This document shows, one piece after another, positions 52,095-61,410 of a stretch of 64,000 bases of DNA. The DNA comes from Nostocoides_A vanveenii (lineage in GTDB: Bacteria > Actinomycetota > Actinomycetes > Actinomycetales > Dermatophilaceae): contig NZ_BAAAPN010000029.1 of NCBI RefSeq assembly GCF_039531165.1, positions 1 to 64,000 on the forward strand. Direction: 5' to 3'. A model generated the notes under the pieces. The model saw nothing but the letters and a program-made list of their open reading frames with translations. It did no database searches and was not told the origin of the DNA. The position numbers and the translations under genes were made by a program. Each line of letters starts with the position of its first letter. The first letter of the stretch is position 1.

Positions 52095-52855
52095 CCGCCG
52101 GGCAGTCGTCGACTGGCTCGCCGGATGTGCTGACCCAGGAGCCCGAGCCGGACCGCTCGCCGCCGCTGATCGACGGCCTCGACGCCCTTGTCAGTCGCGG
52201 ATTCGCTGCCGTCTTGTTCGACCTGGACGGCACGCTTATCGACTCCACGCCCTCGGTCGAGCGCAGTTGGGCGACGTGGGCCGGCACCTACGGGCTGACC
52301 CTGGCCGACCTGCAAGGCTGGCACGGTGTCCCGGCGCGCGGGCTGATCGCGCACTTCCTCCCGCCGGAGCAGCACGCCGAGGCCGAGCAGGCGATCACCG
52401 ACCTGGAGATCGCTGATGTGGAGGGCATCGCCGCCCTGCCGGGGGCGGCGTCCTTTCTGGACGCGCTGGCTGGCACCGGACGATCGGCGATCGTCACCTC
52501 GGGCGTTGATCGCCTCGCGCGGGCCCGTATTCAGGTCAGTGGCCTGACGGCCCCCGATGTGGTCGTCACTGCCTCCGATGTTGTCCACGGCAAGCCCTCG
52601 CCGGACCCGTATGTCCTTGCGGCACAACGCCTCGGCGTCGACCCCGGCGCTTGCCTCGTTGTCGAGGACGCACCCGCCGGCCTCGCGGCCGCGCGAGCCG
52701 CGGGGTGCGCCACCCTGGCGGTGACCACAACCACGGCGTATGCGGATTTGGTCGCCGACCCGAACGCGGACGCGGTGGTGCCCACCCTGGCATACGTCCG
52801 CGCGGTGGTCGGCGACGACGGGGTGCGGATCGTCAGGAGCGACCTGACGACCTGA
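52091..52855 (+). CDS. HAD superfamily phosphatase (sugar- or glycerol-phosphatase type)
   Basis: A 254-residue protein. After a ~38-residue Pro/Ser/Thr-rich lead comes HAD motif I AVLFDLDGTLIDST (nucleophile Asp), motif II IVTSGVD, motif III Lys in VVHGKPSPDPY and motif IV VVEDAPAGLAAARAAG. The helical cap lies between I and II, as in beta-phosphoglucomutase/sugar phosphatase (DL-glycerol-3-phosphatase-like) enzymes. GTG start inside the previous stop codon. Confidence 0.88.
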   Translation: MTAGQSSTGSPDVLTQEPEPDRSPPLIDGLDALVSRGFAAVLFDLDGTLIDSTPSVERSWATWAGTYGLTLADLQGWHGVPARGLIAHFLPPEQHAEAEQAITDLEIADVEGIAALPGAASFLDALAGTGRSAIVTSGVDRLARARIQVSGLTAPDVVVTASDVVHGKPSPDPYVLAAQRLGVDPGACLVVEDAPAGLAAARAAGCATLAVTTTTAYADLVADPNADAVVPTLAYVRAVVGDDGVRIVRSDLTT

Positions 52856-52928
52856 GCACCTGCCGCCCTGGTTACCAAGGGGAAGACACGTCTCTCGTGC
52901 CCTCCTACCCGTGGGTAATATCAACGGT

Positions 52929-54578
52929 ATGGACGCGGACCTCATCGTCGTCGGCCACGGTTTGGCCGGCTTGGTCGCCACGGCCGAAGCAGTCGCCGCG
53001 GGCAGCCGAGTCGCGCTCGTGGATCAGGAGAGCCAGGCCAATCTCGGCGGTCAGGCGTTCTGGTCCTTCGGTGGTCTGTTCTTCGTCGGGAGCCCCGAGC
53101 AGCGGCTCATGGGGATTAAGGACAGCGTCGAGTTGGCTTGGCAGGACTGGTGCGGCACAGCGGGTTTCGACCGCCCGGAGGATCATTGGCCGCGCCGGTG
53201 GGCGCGGGCCTATGTCGAGTTCGCGTCCGGCGAGAAGCGGTCCTGGCTCGCCGGGATAGGCATGCGCTGGTTCCCGCTGGTCGGCTGGGCGGAGCGCGGC
53301 GGTGGGCGCGCCGGGGGTCACGGCAACTCGGTGCCGCGCTTCCACGTGACGTGGGGGACCGGCCCCGGGGTCGTGGCTCCGTTCGAGGAGCGGGTGCGTG
53401 CGGCGATCGCGACGGGCCGGGTGGTGCTTCACGACCGGCACCGCGTCGAGGAGTTGATCATCGAGTCCGGCCGAGTGGCCGGCGTGCGCGGGGTGCGTCT
53501 GACGCCCGACGCCGCCGCCCGCGGGGTGGCCAGTTCGCGTGAGCCAGTGGGGGATTTCGAGTTGCGTGCGGGAGCGGTCGTCGTGACTTCCGGCGGCATC
53601 GGAGGCAACCACGATCTGGTGCGCGCTCAGTGGCCCGCGCGCCTCGGGACGGCGCCGGCGAGGATGCACACGGGCGTCCCGGCCTATGTCGACGGAAGCA
53701 TGCAGCCGGTGGTCCAGTCCGCCGGCGGACGGCTGATCAACGGTGACCGGATGTGGCACTACGTCGAGGGCATCGAGAACTGGGACCCGATCTGGCCAGG
53801 GCACGCGATCAGAATCCTCGGCGGGCCCAGCTCGCTGTGGCTCGATGCCCGCGGGCGGCGCCTCCCGGCGCCCCTCTGGCTCGGCTATGACACGCTGGCG
53901 ACGCTAAAGCACTTGCGGCAGAGCGGTTTCGACTATTCCTGGGTGCTCACCAATCGGGCGGTCGCCGGCAAGGAGTTCGCGCTCTCGGGGTCGGAGCAGA
54001 ACCCGGACCTGACCGGTCGTTCGATCCCCGCCGTGCTCAGGCGCGCGCGCACCGAGGTCGGGCCGGCGCTGCAGAACTTCCTTGATCACGGCGTGGATTT
54101 CCTGCAGGCCGACGACATCGCGACGCTCGTCGCGAAGATGAATGGGCTCGCCGGCAGCACCCTGTTGGACGCCACCGCGATCGAGCGCCTGGTCCGTGAC
54201 CGCGACGCCCAGTTGGGTAATCCCTTCGCCAAGGACGCGCAGGTGGTCGCGCTGCACAATGCGCGCGCCTATCGGGGCGACCGGATCAGCAAGCGAGCCT
54301 TCCCACCCCACGCGTTGCTCGACCCGGCCTATGGCCCGCTCGTTGCCGTGCGGATGCATGTGCTCACCCGCAAGAGTCTCGGCGGCATCGAGACCGACCT
54401 GGGCGCGCGGGTGCTGTCCGTCACCGGAGACCCCGTTCCCGGCCTGTATGCCGCGGGCGAGGCGGCCGGCTTCGGCGGCGGTGGCGTGCACGGGTATGCC
54501 GCGCTCGAAGGCTCGTTCCTCGGCGGCTGCCTGTTCTCGGGGCGGGCCGCCGGCCGGGCGGCCGCCGCCGACACCTGA
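52929..54578 (+). CDS. FAD-binding dehydrogenase (KstD/fumarate reductase flavoprotein family)
   Basis: A 549-residue flavoprotein beginning MDADLIVVGHGLAGLVATAE (dinucleotide-binding GxGxxG), with GGQAFWSFGGLFFVG, VVVTSGGIGGNHDLVR and the C-terminal FAD motif PGLYAAGEAAGFGGGGVHG. It belongs to the actinobacterial group related to 3-ketosteroid dehydrogenases; the substrate is unknown. The ATG at 52929 fits the family N-terminus better than GTG 52911. Confidence 0.9.
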   Translation: MDADLIVVGHGLAGLVATAEAVAAGSRVALVDQESQANLGGQAFWSFGGLFFVGSPEQRLMGIKDSVELAWQDWCGTAGFDRPEDHWPRRWARAYVEFASGEKRSWLAGIGMRWFPLVGWAERGGGRAGGHGNSVPRFHVTWGTGPGVVAPFEERVRAAIATGRVVLHDRHRVEELIIESGRVAGVRGVRLTPDAAARGVASSREPVGDFELRAGAVVVTSGGIGGNHDLVRAQWPARLGTAPARMHTGVPAYVDGSMQPVVQSAGGRLINGDRMWHYVEGIENWDPIWPGHAIRILGGPSSLWLDARGRRLPAPLWLGYDTLATLKHLRQSGFDYSWVLTNRAVAGKEFALSGSEQNPDLTGRSIPAVLRRARTEVGPALQNFLDHGVDFLQADDIATLVAKMNGLAGSTLLDATAIERLVRDRDAQLGNPFAKDAQVVALHNARAYRGDRISKRAFPPHALLDPAYGPLVAVRMHVLTRKSLGGIETDLGARVLSVTGDPVPGLYAAGEAAGFGGGGVHGYAALEGSFLGGCLFSGRAAGRAAAADT

Positions 54579-54627
54579 TCGTTCTCAGCCCGGGTTCAGC
54601 CCCTGCCCGGCGCGGCGGGCCGCCGGA

Positions 54628-54759
54628 TCAGAGGTATTGGCCGGTGCCACAGTCCTCCGGTCGCGACCGCATCAGAGGTGCTGGCTGGTGCGAGCGGCCT
54701 CCGGTCGCGGACTGATCAGAGGTACTGGCCGGTGCCACCGGCCTCCGGCGGGCCGCCGG
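54628..54759 (-). repeat. Three tandem 44-bp copies of the bpa 3' end
   Basis: Units start at 54628, 54672 and 54716, each beginning TCAGAGGT on the plus strand (the reverse complement of a stop codon plus the last Leu codon) and sharing TGG-CTGGTG-type and CCTCCGG blocks. The right-hand unit is the functional end of bpa. The left-most copy still encodes GTGQYL-stop; the middle one encodes RTSQHL-stop. The 44-bp period is not a multiple of three, so the copies are out of frame with one another. Confidence 0.85.
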
Positions 54760-55306
54760 GGCGCATCGGCATACCGGCCTGGGGGGCCTGCGCCTGCTCA
54801 CCCGTCGCCGCGGGGTGACCGGGTGGCAGGGCATGGCGCATCTGCTGCAGTTGCGCTTGCGCGGCCATCTGCTGCGCGACCAGCGCCGCCTGGATGCCGT
54901 GAAAGAGGCCTTCGAGCCAGCCGACCAGCTGGGCCTGGGCGATGCGCAGCTCCGCATCGCTCGGCGTGGTCCCGGCCCCGAAGGGCAGCGCCAGCCGGTC
55001 GAGTTCGTCGACGAGCTCTGGGGCGAGGCCGTCCTTGAGTTCGGCGATGGAGCGCTGGTGGATCTCGGCCAGGCGCGCGCGGCCGGCCTCGTCCAGCGGG
55101 GCGCTGCGAACCTCGTCCAGCAGTTGCTTGATCATTGAGGCCACGCGCATCACCTTGGCCGGTTGTTCGACCAGGTCGGACGGGTTGCGCCCGCCGTCGC
55201 CCGACTCGACGACGCCCATGCCCTCGGGGGTCAGAACGACGATCCGGTTGCCGTCATCGGTGCCCATCGTCCGGGGGGCCGAGTCCTCACCTGGCGATTG
55301 CGTCAT
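54716..55306 (-). CDS. bpa: Bacterial proteasome activator Bpa/PafE
   Basis: A 196-residue helical protein with the family core (IVVLTPEGMGVVE, PAKVMRVASMIKQLLDEVR, PFGAGTTPSDAELRIAQAQLVGWLEGLFHGIQ) and the C-terminal GQYL that docks into the 20S proteasome alpha ring. It is an ATP-independent ring activator that admits unfolded proteins. Its presence implies a 20S proteasome elsewhere in this genome. The stop codon is the first base block of a 44-bp tandem repeat. Confidence 0.93.
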   Translation of the reverse strand: MTQSPGEDSAPRTMGTDDGNRIVVLTPEGMGVVESGDGGRNPSDLVEQPAKVMRVASMIKQLLDEVRSAPLDEAGRARLAEIHQRSIAELKDGLAPELVDELDRLALPFGAGTTPSDAELRIAQAQLVGWLEGLFHGIQAALVAQQMAAQAQLQQMRHALPPGHPAATGEQAQAPQAGMPMRPGGPPEAGGTGQYL

Positions 55307-55413
55307 AGCCCGTCATCTTGCCACCCGTCCCCGGCCGGGGCCGCTACCGCCGCGCGGCAGGGCGCCGACCGACTGCCCGGGATGCCGGTGTGCGATCCGG
55401 GGGTCAGGCTGCG

Positions 55414-56352
55414 TCAGCCGATGTTCATCCGGGACTTCAGGGTGTCGCGCTTGTCCTCGAAGCGGGACGCCTGCTTGTCCAAGTCGGCCATGAAGGCATC
55501 GAGCTCGGTCCGGGCCTGCTCGCCGTCGGCGCCCAAGCCCTCGACGTCCCAGATCTTCCAGAAGCGCAGCACGGGGGCGACGACATCGTCGTGGTGCGAG
55601 CGCAGGTCGTAGATCCCGGCGACGGCGATCTCGACGGCCTTGCGCTGGAAGCCCGGGATGTCGGTGCCGGGCATCTGGAAGCCGGTCACGACATCGCGGA
55701 TCGCACACATCGCCTGGTCCGGGGCCAGTTCCAGGGCCGCCCCGAGCAGGTTGCGATAGAAAATCATGTGGAGGTTCTCGTCGGCCGCGATCCGCTGGAG
55801 CAACTGTTCGCACATCGGGTCGTCGGTGTATTTGCCGGTGTTGCGGTGCGAGATCCGCGTCGCCAACTCCTGGAAGCTGACATACGCCAAGGAGCGCATC
55901 ATGTCGCCGGAGTGGCTGGAGGTGTAGCCCGTGCCCATGTGCGTCATCCGGAAGCGCTCCAGCTGGACCGGGTCGACGAGCCTCTTGACGGTCATGTAGT
56001 CGCGCATCGCGATGCCGTGCCGGCCCTCCTCGGCAGTCCAGCGATGCACCCATTCCCCCCACGCGTCGTCGCGACCGAAGATGATCGCGATCTCGTGGTG
56101 ATAGCTGGGCAGGTTGTCCTCAGTGAGCAGGTTGACGATCAGCGCGGACCGGGCGACATCGCTGAGCGGTGCGTCGTCTGGGCTCCACGGCTCGCCCCCC
56201 ATCAATCCGTCGAAATTGCGGCCGTCCGACCACGGGATGTAGTCGTGCGGGAACCACTCCTTGGCCACCTTCATGTGCCGGTTGAGCTCGCCCTCGACAA
56301 CCTGGTCGAGCTCACGAAGCAGGTCGGTCTGCGTCCATACGGTCGTGCTCAT
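55414..56352 (-). CDS. desA: Acyl-[acyl-carrier-protein] desaturase
   Basis: A 312-residue soluble diiron desaturase. Iron-ligand motifs are TAEEGRHGIAMRDYM and ADENLHMIFYRN, with NLLTEDNLPSYHHEI earlier. It introduces a double bond into acyl-ACP, as in mycobacterial DesA1/DesA2. The start is taken as the ATG at 56352; upstream in-frame sequence does not fit the family. About 60 bp downstream of the MFS gene on the same strand, so perhaps co-transcribed. Confidence 0.93.
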   Translation of the reverse strand: MSTTVWTQTDLLRELDQVVEGELNRHMKVAKEWFPHDYIPWSDGRNFDGLMGGEPWSPDDAPLSDVARSALIVNLLTEDNLPSYHHEIAIIFGRDDAWGEWVHRWTAEEGRHGIAMRDYMTVKRLVDPVQLERFRMTHMGTGYTSSHSGDMMRSLAYVSFQELATRISHRNTGKYTDDPMCEQLLQRIAADENLHMIFYRNLLGAALELAPDQAMCAIRDVVTGFQMPGTDIPGFQRKAVEIAVAGIYDLRSHHDDVVAPVLRFWKIWDVEGLGADGEQARTELDAFMADLDKQASRFEDKRDTLKSRMNIG

Positions 56353-56411
56353 CTGCCCGCCTTCCGGATCGAGCGCCACCCGCGGGCAGCATTCCCTTTG
56401 GTTGACCCACG

Positions 56412-57659
56412 CTAGCGCTCGGAGGCCACGCCGCGCAGCGACGACCCCCAGCCGTATGCCGCGGCGAGCCCCCCGATTGCGACCATCAGCACCAGCGTGC
56501 TCGCCAGTCCCAACCACCCGACAAGGGCTCCTGCGGCCAGGGCGCCACCCGTCCAGCCCACGCCATAGGACAGCATGCGTCCCGCGGTGTTGACCCGGCC
56601 CAGGAGGTGCTCGGGAGTCACCTGCTGGCGATAGGTGAGGGCATTGATGATGACGACTTGATAGGCGACGCCCCAGGCGATCATCAGCGAGGTGGCGAGC
56701 ATCCAGTGTCGGCTGAGCGCGACGGCGACCCCGGCTGCGGCCGAGGCGGGGATGAAGGCCAGGGTCACCCACGCGGTTGAGCGCTTTCGCAACAGCCGGG
56801 GCGTGAGCGCCGCGGCGATGATCCCGCCGATTCCCCAGGCCGCGAACAACATGCCGAATCGCAGACCGGATGTTCCGATGTGGAGGAGGCGATCGGCATA
56901 CGGCACGGCGAGGGCCATGAAACCGGCGCCGGCCATGGACTGCAGCATCCCGATCACGGTCATCGCCCGCACGCCGGTGTGGGCCCAGAGGAAGCGGAGG
57001 CCCTCGCCGACATCGGCGCGGATCTGGCGCGCCGAGAAGGCGGGAGCCCGCGAGCGATCCCCCGTCATCGGGCGACGGATACTGCCCAACAAGACGGCCG
57101 AGGCGACGAAGCTGAAACTGTCGATCAGGAGCAGGTCGGCGGGATGGACGACGGCCAGCGCGATTCCGACGGCCATCGGCACCGACAGATCGAGCACCCC
57201 GCCGAAACCCCAGATCGCGGCATTCGCCTCGCCGATCCGGTCGCGCCCGACGAGCGTCGGTAGTGCCCCGAAGGCCGCCCCATCGAAGAGGGTGAACATT
57301 GCCTGGCTGACGAAGGCCGCGCCGAGCACATGGGGAATCGTCAGCACGCCGGCCTCATAGGCGATCGGGACCGAGGCGATCGCTGCGGCACACACCAGGT
57401 CGGTGCGAACCATCAGGCGTTTGCGGTCGAGCCGGTCGGCGAGCGCGCCGGCAAAGAGCCCGAAGAGGACGTAGGGGAGCCCCTCGAGCACGGTCGTCAG
57501 CGCAGTCAACGCCGGCGAGGCGCTGACGCGATAGATGAGCACCGGCATGACGACCGCGGTGACCAGCGACCCCATGACCGACACCTGCCGGGCGCCCCAG
57601 TAGCGGACGAAGTCGCGGTCGTCGCGCAGGCGGGTGGGGGCGGTCACGGGGTCACTCAA
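56412..57659 (-). CDS. MFS transporter (efflux type)
   Basis: A 415-residue 12-helix major facilitator with the loop motif GALADRLDRKRLMVRTD and GRVNTAGRMLSYGVGWTGGAL, resembling the enterobactin/macrolide exporter-like subfamily (MFS_3). The reading starts at TTG 57659 (SDPVTAPTRL); a GTG at 57648 is an alternative. The substrate is unknown. Confidence 0.87.
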   Translation of the reverse strand: MSDPVTAPTRLRDDRDFVRYWGARQVSVMGSLVTAVVMPVLIYRVSASPALTALTTVLEGLPYVLFGLFAGALADRLDRKRLMVRTDLVCAAAIASVPIAYEAGVLTIPHVLGAAFVSQAMFTLFDGAAFGALPTLVGRDRIGEANAAIWGFGGVLDLSVPMAVGIALAVVHPADLLLIDSFSFVASAVLLGSIRRPMTGDRSRAPAFSARQIRADVGEGLRFLWAHTGVRAMTVIGMLQSMAGAGFMALAVPYADRLLHIGTSGLRFGMLFAAWGIGGIIAAALTPRLLRKRSTAWVTLAFIPASAAAGVAVALSRHWMLATSLMIAWGVAYQVVIINALTYRQQVTPEHLLGRVNTAGRMLSYGVGWTGGALAAGALVGWLGLASTLVLMVAIGGLAAAYGWGSSLRGVASER

Positions 57660-57760
57660 CCATCCGTGTCCCCCAGGTGGTGGACTTGTCGCCCGCGCCC
57701 CGCGTTTCTACGCTACGAGTGCGGCTCCCGCACCCCCGTGCGGCCCGCCGCCACGTGCCG

Positions 57761-57815
57761 AACGGATCGTGCGGCGCGCGCCCGGTGAGGGGGGATGCGC
57801 GCTGCACGATCCGTT
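57761..57815. terminator. Long inverted repeat downstream of the FtsX-type gene
   Basis: AACGGATCGTGC (57761-57772) is exactly complementary to GCACGATCCGTT (57804-57815), and the similarity extends outward through GCCGA and inward through GCGCG with small gaps. It sits 23 bp beyond the permease stop and between two minus-strand genes. A large stem-loop terminator or a remnant of a small element is possible. Confidence 0.5.
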
Positions 57816-57837
57816 CTCGGCTCAAGGGTGCGAGCGG

Positions 57838-60681
57838 TCAGTTGCCGCGCCGAGTGACATGGGGCGCGCGACGGATGCTCGCTGCGGCGATGGTGGCCGC
57901 GATCAGGGGGACACCGAGCACGATGATCAGGATCGGTAGGACCGGAATGCCGATCGTCGGCGCGACCTTGTGCGGCCCGAGGTCGTCCCACCACGTCGTC
58001 GTGGTCGGCCAGGCGATCGCGACGCCGGCAACCAGTCCGATCGCGATACCGAGGAGTCCACCCAGGAGCGCGACGGTGGCGGCTTGGGCGGCGGCGAATC
58101 GCCGACGGGTGCCCTTGGTTGCCCCGACAGCGGCGAGGGTACCCATATCGGCCTGTTGCTCGGCAAGGGCGAGCGCGGTGCTGATCAAGGTGACCGTGAC
58201 CAGCAGAAAGCCGGTGATGCCGAGCACGCCGAGCATCAGCCACTTGTCGGGTCGCTCGTAGCCACGCTCGACGTTGACACCGGAGTTCGCGAGCTGCTCG
58301 GCGACCTTCTTCTGGTCGGCCTTGGTGATTGCTCCGCGCGTGTCGTAGACATGCAGACTGCTCGGCGCCGTCTGCAGGTTGATATCGCCCGCCACCTCGG
58401 TCGGGATCACCAACCCGGTGCGCGATTCCACGGCCGCCCGCTGGTAGGCCGATTCCGAAATCGCGATCGCCGGCACCTGCTTGGTCGTGGTGACCTTGGG
58501 GTCGGACTGCGTGCCGGACTTCGGGTCGTTCGTGGCCGAGCCCATGGCGAGGGTCACGGTTCCGCCTTTGATCAGGGCTTCGTCGCCCACGAGCACCGCG
58601 CCACCGGCAACCGCGGCCGCATCGGCTTTCGGCAACTGCAGGCGCCTGGCGATCTCGGCGGCCGGAACCACCGTCACGCCATATCGCGTGGCACCGGGCA
58701 GATAGCCGATGGAGGTCACCGTGCGACACGGATCCGCAGCGGGCTGTTCCGGGGGTGGGGCACTGCCGTCGTCCAGCTGAGGAAGCGCCTGGGCTGTGCT
58801 GCACCCAGGTGGGACGACAACGACGAAGGGCTCGCTCGTCGGTGCCGTGTTCCCGGTGTAGTCACCCTGGACCGCGCGTTCCTCGACGACCCGCCAGGTG
58901 GGCGCCAGGGTGGTGATCTGCTTGATGAGAGTCGGGTATTCCGACTCGGCACTCCACAGGGTGCCTTCCCCAGCAACCGTCTGTGGCTGGTAATGCTTCG
59001 CTTCGAACCGGGAGTTGCTCTCCAGGGCGATCGCGAAGGTCGCCAGGAGCGCGGCCCCTGCCATCAATGCGGCCACCGTAGGGGCGGAGCGGTGACGTTG
59101 CCGGGCGGCATCACGCGTCGCCATCCGAACGGCCACCGGGAAGCGACCGGCCAGCCGGCCGGCCCACACCAGGCCGAGCGGAATCACGCAGATCGCGCCC
59201 CCGACGAGCCCGAAAACCCCGGCGACGCCGGGCGCCGTGGCATTGGCCGTGACGGCGAGGAAGAGCCCGGCAGCGCCGAGGGCGAACAGGGCCAGGCCGA
59301 CGAACGGCAGGATGCGGTTGTGCGGGGGCGAGACATTCTGCCCCTTCATCACGCCCACGATGTCGAGGCGGCCAAGCCGCAGAGCCGGGATCATCGCGGC
59401 CGTCAACGCGGCGAGCACCGCGCAGATCAGCACGATGATGACCGCGATCATCGGGATGTCGAAGGGACCGACCAGCGTCGACCACGGACGGATGCCGCGC
59501 CATACGGCCGCCCCCGCCGCCACCGAGGCCGCCCCCAGCGCGGCCCCAGCAACGGCGGCGAGGACGCCGAGAATGAGGGCGCCGGCGAGCACCGAGCGGC
59601 GCAGTTGCCGCACTTCGGCGCCATTGCTGGCGGCGAGCGCTAGCGACCGGCGCTGGCGGCCGGCGCTGACCGCGAAGGCCGGGCCGACGAGCAGGGCGGT
59701 GACCAAGAAGAGCACGGCGCCGAAGATGGCGGCCATCACCTTGGTCTCGGTGTCCATCTGCCGCTGGGCGTCATATCCCTGACCGGGCATTTCCGAGGCC
59801 GGCGGGGGGTGCGCCACGACATCGGCGCTGGTGATCGCCAATCCGTAACCGTTGAGCTTGCGGACTTCCGCCCAGCTCATCGGCGTGGAGCGTTTGACGA
59901 TCCACGAGGTGCTGTAGACATTCCGCTCGTCCCACGCGGCCGTTGTCATGGCATAGGGCATGCCCATGTCGGTGTCGAAAACGTCCGCGATACCCACGAT
60001 GGTGATCTGCCGCCGGGTTTCCCCGGCGTTCAGCTCAAGCGTGCCGTCTCCGGGCAGCCCGTTGTGCAGGCCGGCGGGGGTGACGACGATTTCGTCATTG
60101 GACGCCGGCCACCGACCGGAGACGAGGTGCAGCTTGGGGCCGAGATCGACGCTCGGGTCGATGAACATCACGGTGCCGTATGGCCGCCGCGTCAAGTCGG
60201 TCCATCGGAACTCGCCGGTCTGCACCGGGACGAGCGTGCCGGGGACGATAGCGCCGAGGGCCTTGGTCCGTTGCGCCAGCGTGCCGTCGTCGGTCAGGCC
60301 CGGAATGCGCTTGGCCGTGGGCGGATGCTCGGTCCCGTCGGACGTTGACCAGCTGTTGTTGCCGTCCACCCCCTGTTCGACGACATCGGGGGAGATCCCG
60401 AGGATGATGGCCTGGCCGTTGCCGAGCAGCCAGGGCAGTTTCTCTGCGGTGCTGCGCGTGCTGGTGCTGGCGAAGGTCAGTCCGGCGACGATCAGGCCGA
60501 CGGGCAGCGCGACCATGATCAGCACGAGCACACTGCGGCCCTTGTAGCGCAGGGCGTCGCGACGGGCCATCTTCAGTGAGACCCGCCAACTGGCCAGCCA
60601 GCGCTGGAAGCGGCTGCCCGATCGGCTCGGGGGTGCAGGTGCCTCGGGCGCGGCAGGACGCTCGATGATGGAGGTGGTCAC
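57838..60681 (-). CDS. FtsX-like ABC transporter permease
   Basis: A 947-residue permease. Four-helix FtsX halves are fused: TM1 near residues 50-70 (VLVLIMVALPVGLIVAGL), a large extracellular domain (~75-300), a TM cluster (~310-530), a second extracellular domain (~560-800) and three C-terminal helices. This MacB/LolCDE-like mechanotransmission architecture suits export or extraction of a lipid, peptide or antibiotic. It follows its ATPase with a 3-bp gap; GTG start. Confidence 0.92.
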   Translation of the reverse strand: MTTSIIERPAAPEAPAPPSRSGSRFQRWLASWRVSLKMARRDALRYKGRSVLVLIMVALPVGLIVAGLTFASTSTRSTAEKLPWLLGNGQAIILGISPDVVEQGVDGNNSWSTSDGTEHPPTAKRIPGLTDDGTLAQRTKALGAIVPGTLVPVQTGEFRWTDLTRRPYGTVMFIDPSVDLGPKLHLVSGRWPASNDEIVVTPAGLHNGLPGDGTLELNAGETRRQITIVGIADVFDTDMGMPYAMTTAAWDERNVYSTSWIVKRSTPMSWAEVRKLNGYGLAITSADVVAHPPPASEMPGQGYDAQRQMDTETKVMAAIFGAVLFLVTALLVGPAFAVSAGRQRRSLALAASNGAEVRQLRRSVLAGALILGVLAAVAGAALGAASVAAGAAVWRGIRPWSTLVGPFDIPMIAVIIVLICAVLAALTAAMIPALRLGRLDIVGVMKGQNVSPPHNRILPFVGLALFALGAAGLFLAVTANATAPGVAGVFGLVGGAICVIPLGLVWAGRLAGRFPVAVRMATRDAARQRHRSAPTVAALMAGAALLATFAIALESNSRFEAKHYQPQTVAGEGTLWSAESEYPTLIKQITTLAPTWRVVEERAVQGDYTGNTAPTSEPFVVVVPPGCSTAQALPQLDDGSAPPPEQPAADPCRTVTSIGYLPGATRYGVTVVPAAEIARRLQLPKADAAAVAGGAVLVGDEALIKGGTVTLAMGSATNDPKSGTQSDPKVTTTKQVPAIAISESAYQRAAVESRTGLVIPTEVAGDINLQTAPSSLHVYDTRGAITKADQKKVAEQLANSGVNVERGYERPDKWLMLGVLGITGFLLVTVTLISTALALAEQQADMGTLAAVGATKGTRRRFAAAQAATVALLGGLLGIAIGLVAGVAIAWPTTTTWWDDLGPHKVAPTIGIPVLPILIIVLGVPLIAATIAAASIRRAPHVTRRGN

Positions 60682-60684
60682 GGC

Positions 60685-61410
60685 TCAGTGCTCCGAGGCG
60701 ACGAGAAGGTCTTCGGCGACCTCGGCGGGGCCGGTGGTGTCGACGACGACGCCGTCGCGCAGGAAGACCACCCGGTCCGCCCAGGCGGCGTGCCGGGCTT
60801 CGTGCGTGACGAGAAGGCCGGCGGCGCCGGAGTCGCAGCGTTCACGCAGGACGCGGAGCACACCCTCACCGGTGTGGGAGTCCAAGGCACCGGTGGGCTC
60901 GTCGGCGAGGACGAGGCGGCGATCGCCGACGAGGGCGCGGGCGATGGCGACGCGCTGCTGCTGCCCGCCCGACATCTTGTCGGGGTAGCGATCGGCCAGT
61001 TCGACGACGCCGACGGTCTCCAGGACGGCAGCGGCTGCGGCGCGCGCCTCGCGAACGGATGTGCCGTCCAATTCCAGTGGGAGAGAGACGTTCTCGCTGG
61101 CGGTGAGCGAGGGGATGAGGTTGAAGTCCTGGAAGACGAAGCCGACCCGGCGGCGGCGCAGGGCCGCGAGCTGCAGGGCGCTCAGCGAGCCGAGCTCCTG
61201 GCCCTCGATCCAGACTTCGCCGCTCGAGGCCTTGTCGAGGCCGCCGGCGAGATTGAGCAGTGTCGACTTGCCCGAGCCGCTGGGGCCCATGACGGCCACC
61301 AGTTCGCCCGGGAAGACGTCGAGGCTGACGCCGCGAAGGGCGAGGACGGCGGTGTCGCCGTCGCCGTGGGTACGCGTGACATGGGTCAGGCGAAGGATTG
61401 GTGCAGTCAT
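60685..61410 (-). CDS. ABC transporter ATP-binding protein (MacB/LolD type)
   Basis: A 241-residue ATPase: Walker A GPSGSGKSTLLN, Q-loop FQDFNLIPSLTASENV, signature SGGQQQRVAIARAL, Walker B LVLADEPTGALD and the switch His in LLVTHEARHA. The LNLAGGLDKASSGEVWIEGQ element is typical of the MacB/LolD group that drives FtsX-type permeases. Its start overlaps the PadR gene stop (ATGA), and the permease follows immediately. Confidence 0.95.
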   Translation of the reverse strand: MTAPILRLTHVTRTHGDGDTAVLALRGVSLDVFPGELVAVMGPSGSGKSTLLNLAGGLDKASSGEVWIEGQELGSLSALQLAALRRRRVGFVFQDFNLIPSLTASENVSLPLELDGTSVREARAAAAAVLETVGVVELADRYPDKMSGGQQQRVAIARALVGDRRLVLADEPTGALDSHTGEGVLRVLRERCDSGAAGLLVTHEARHAAWADRVVFLRDGVVVDTTGPAEVAEDLLVASEH

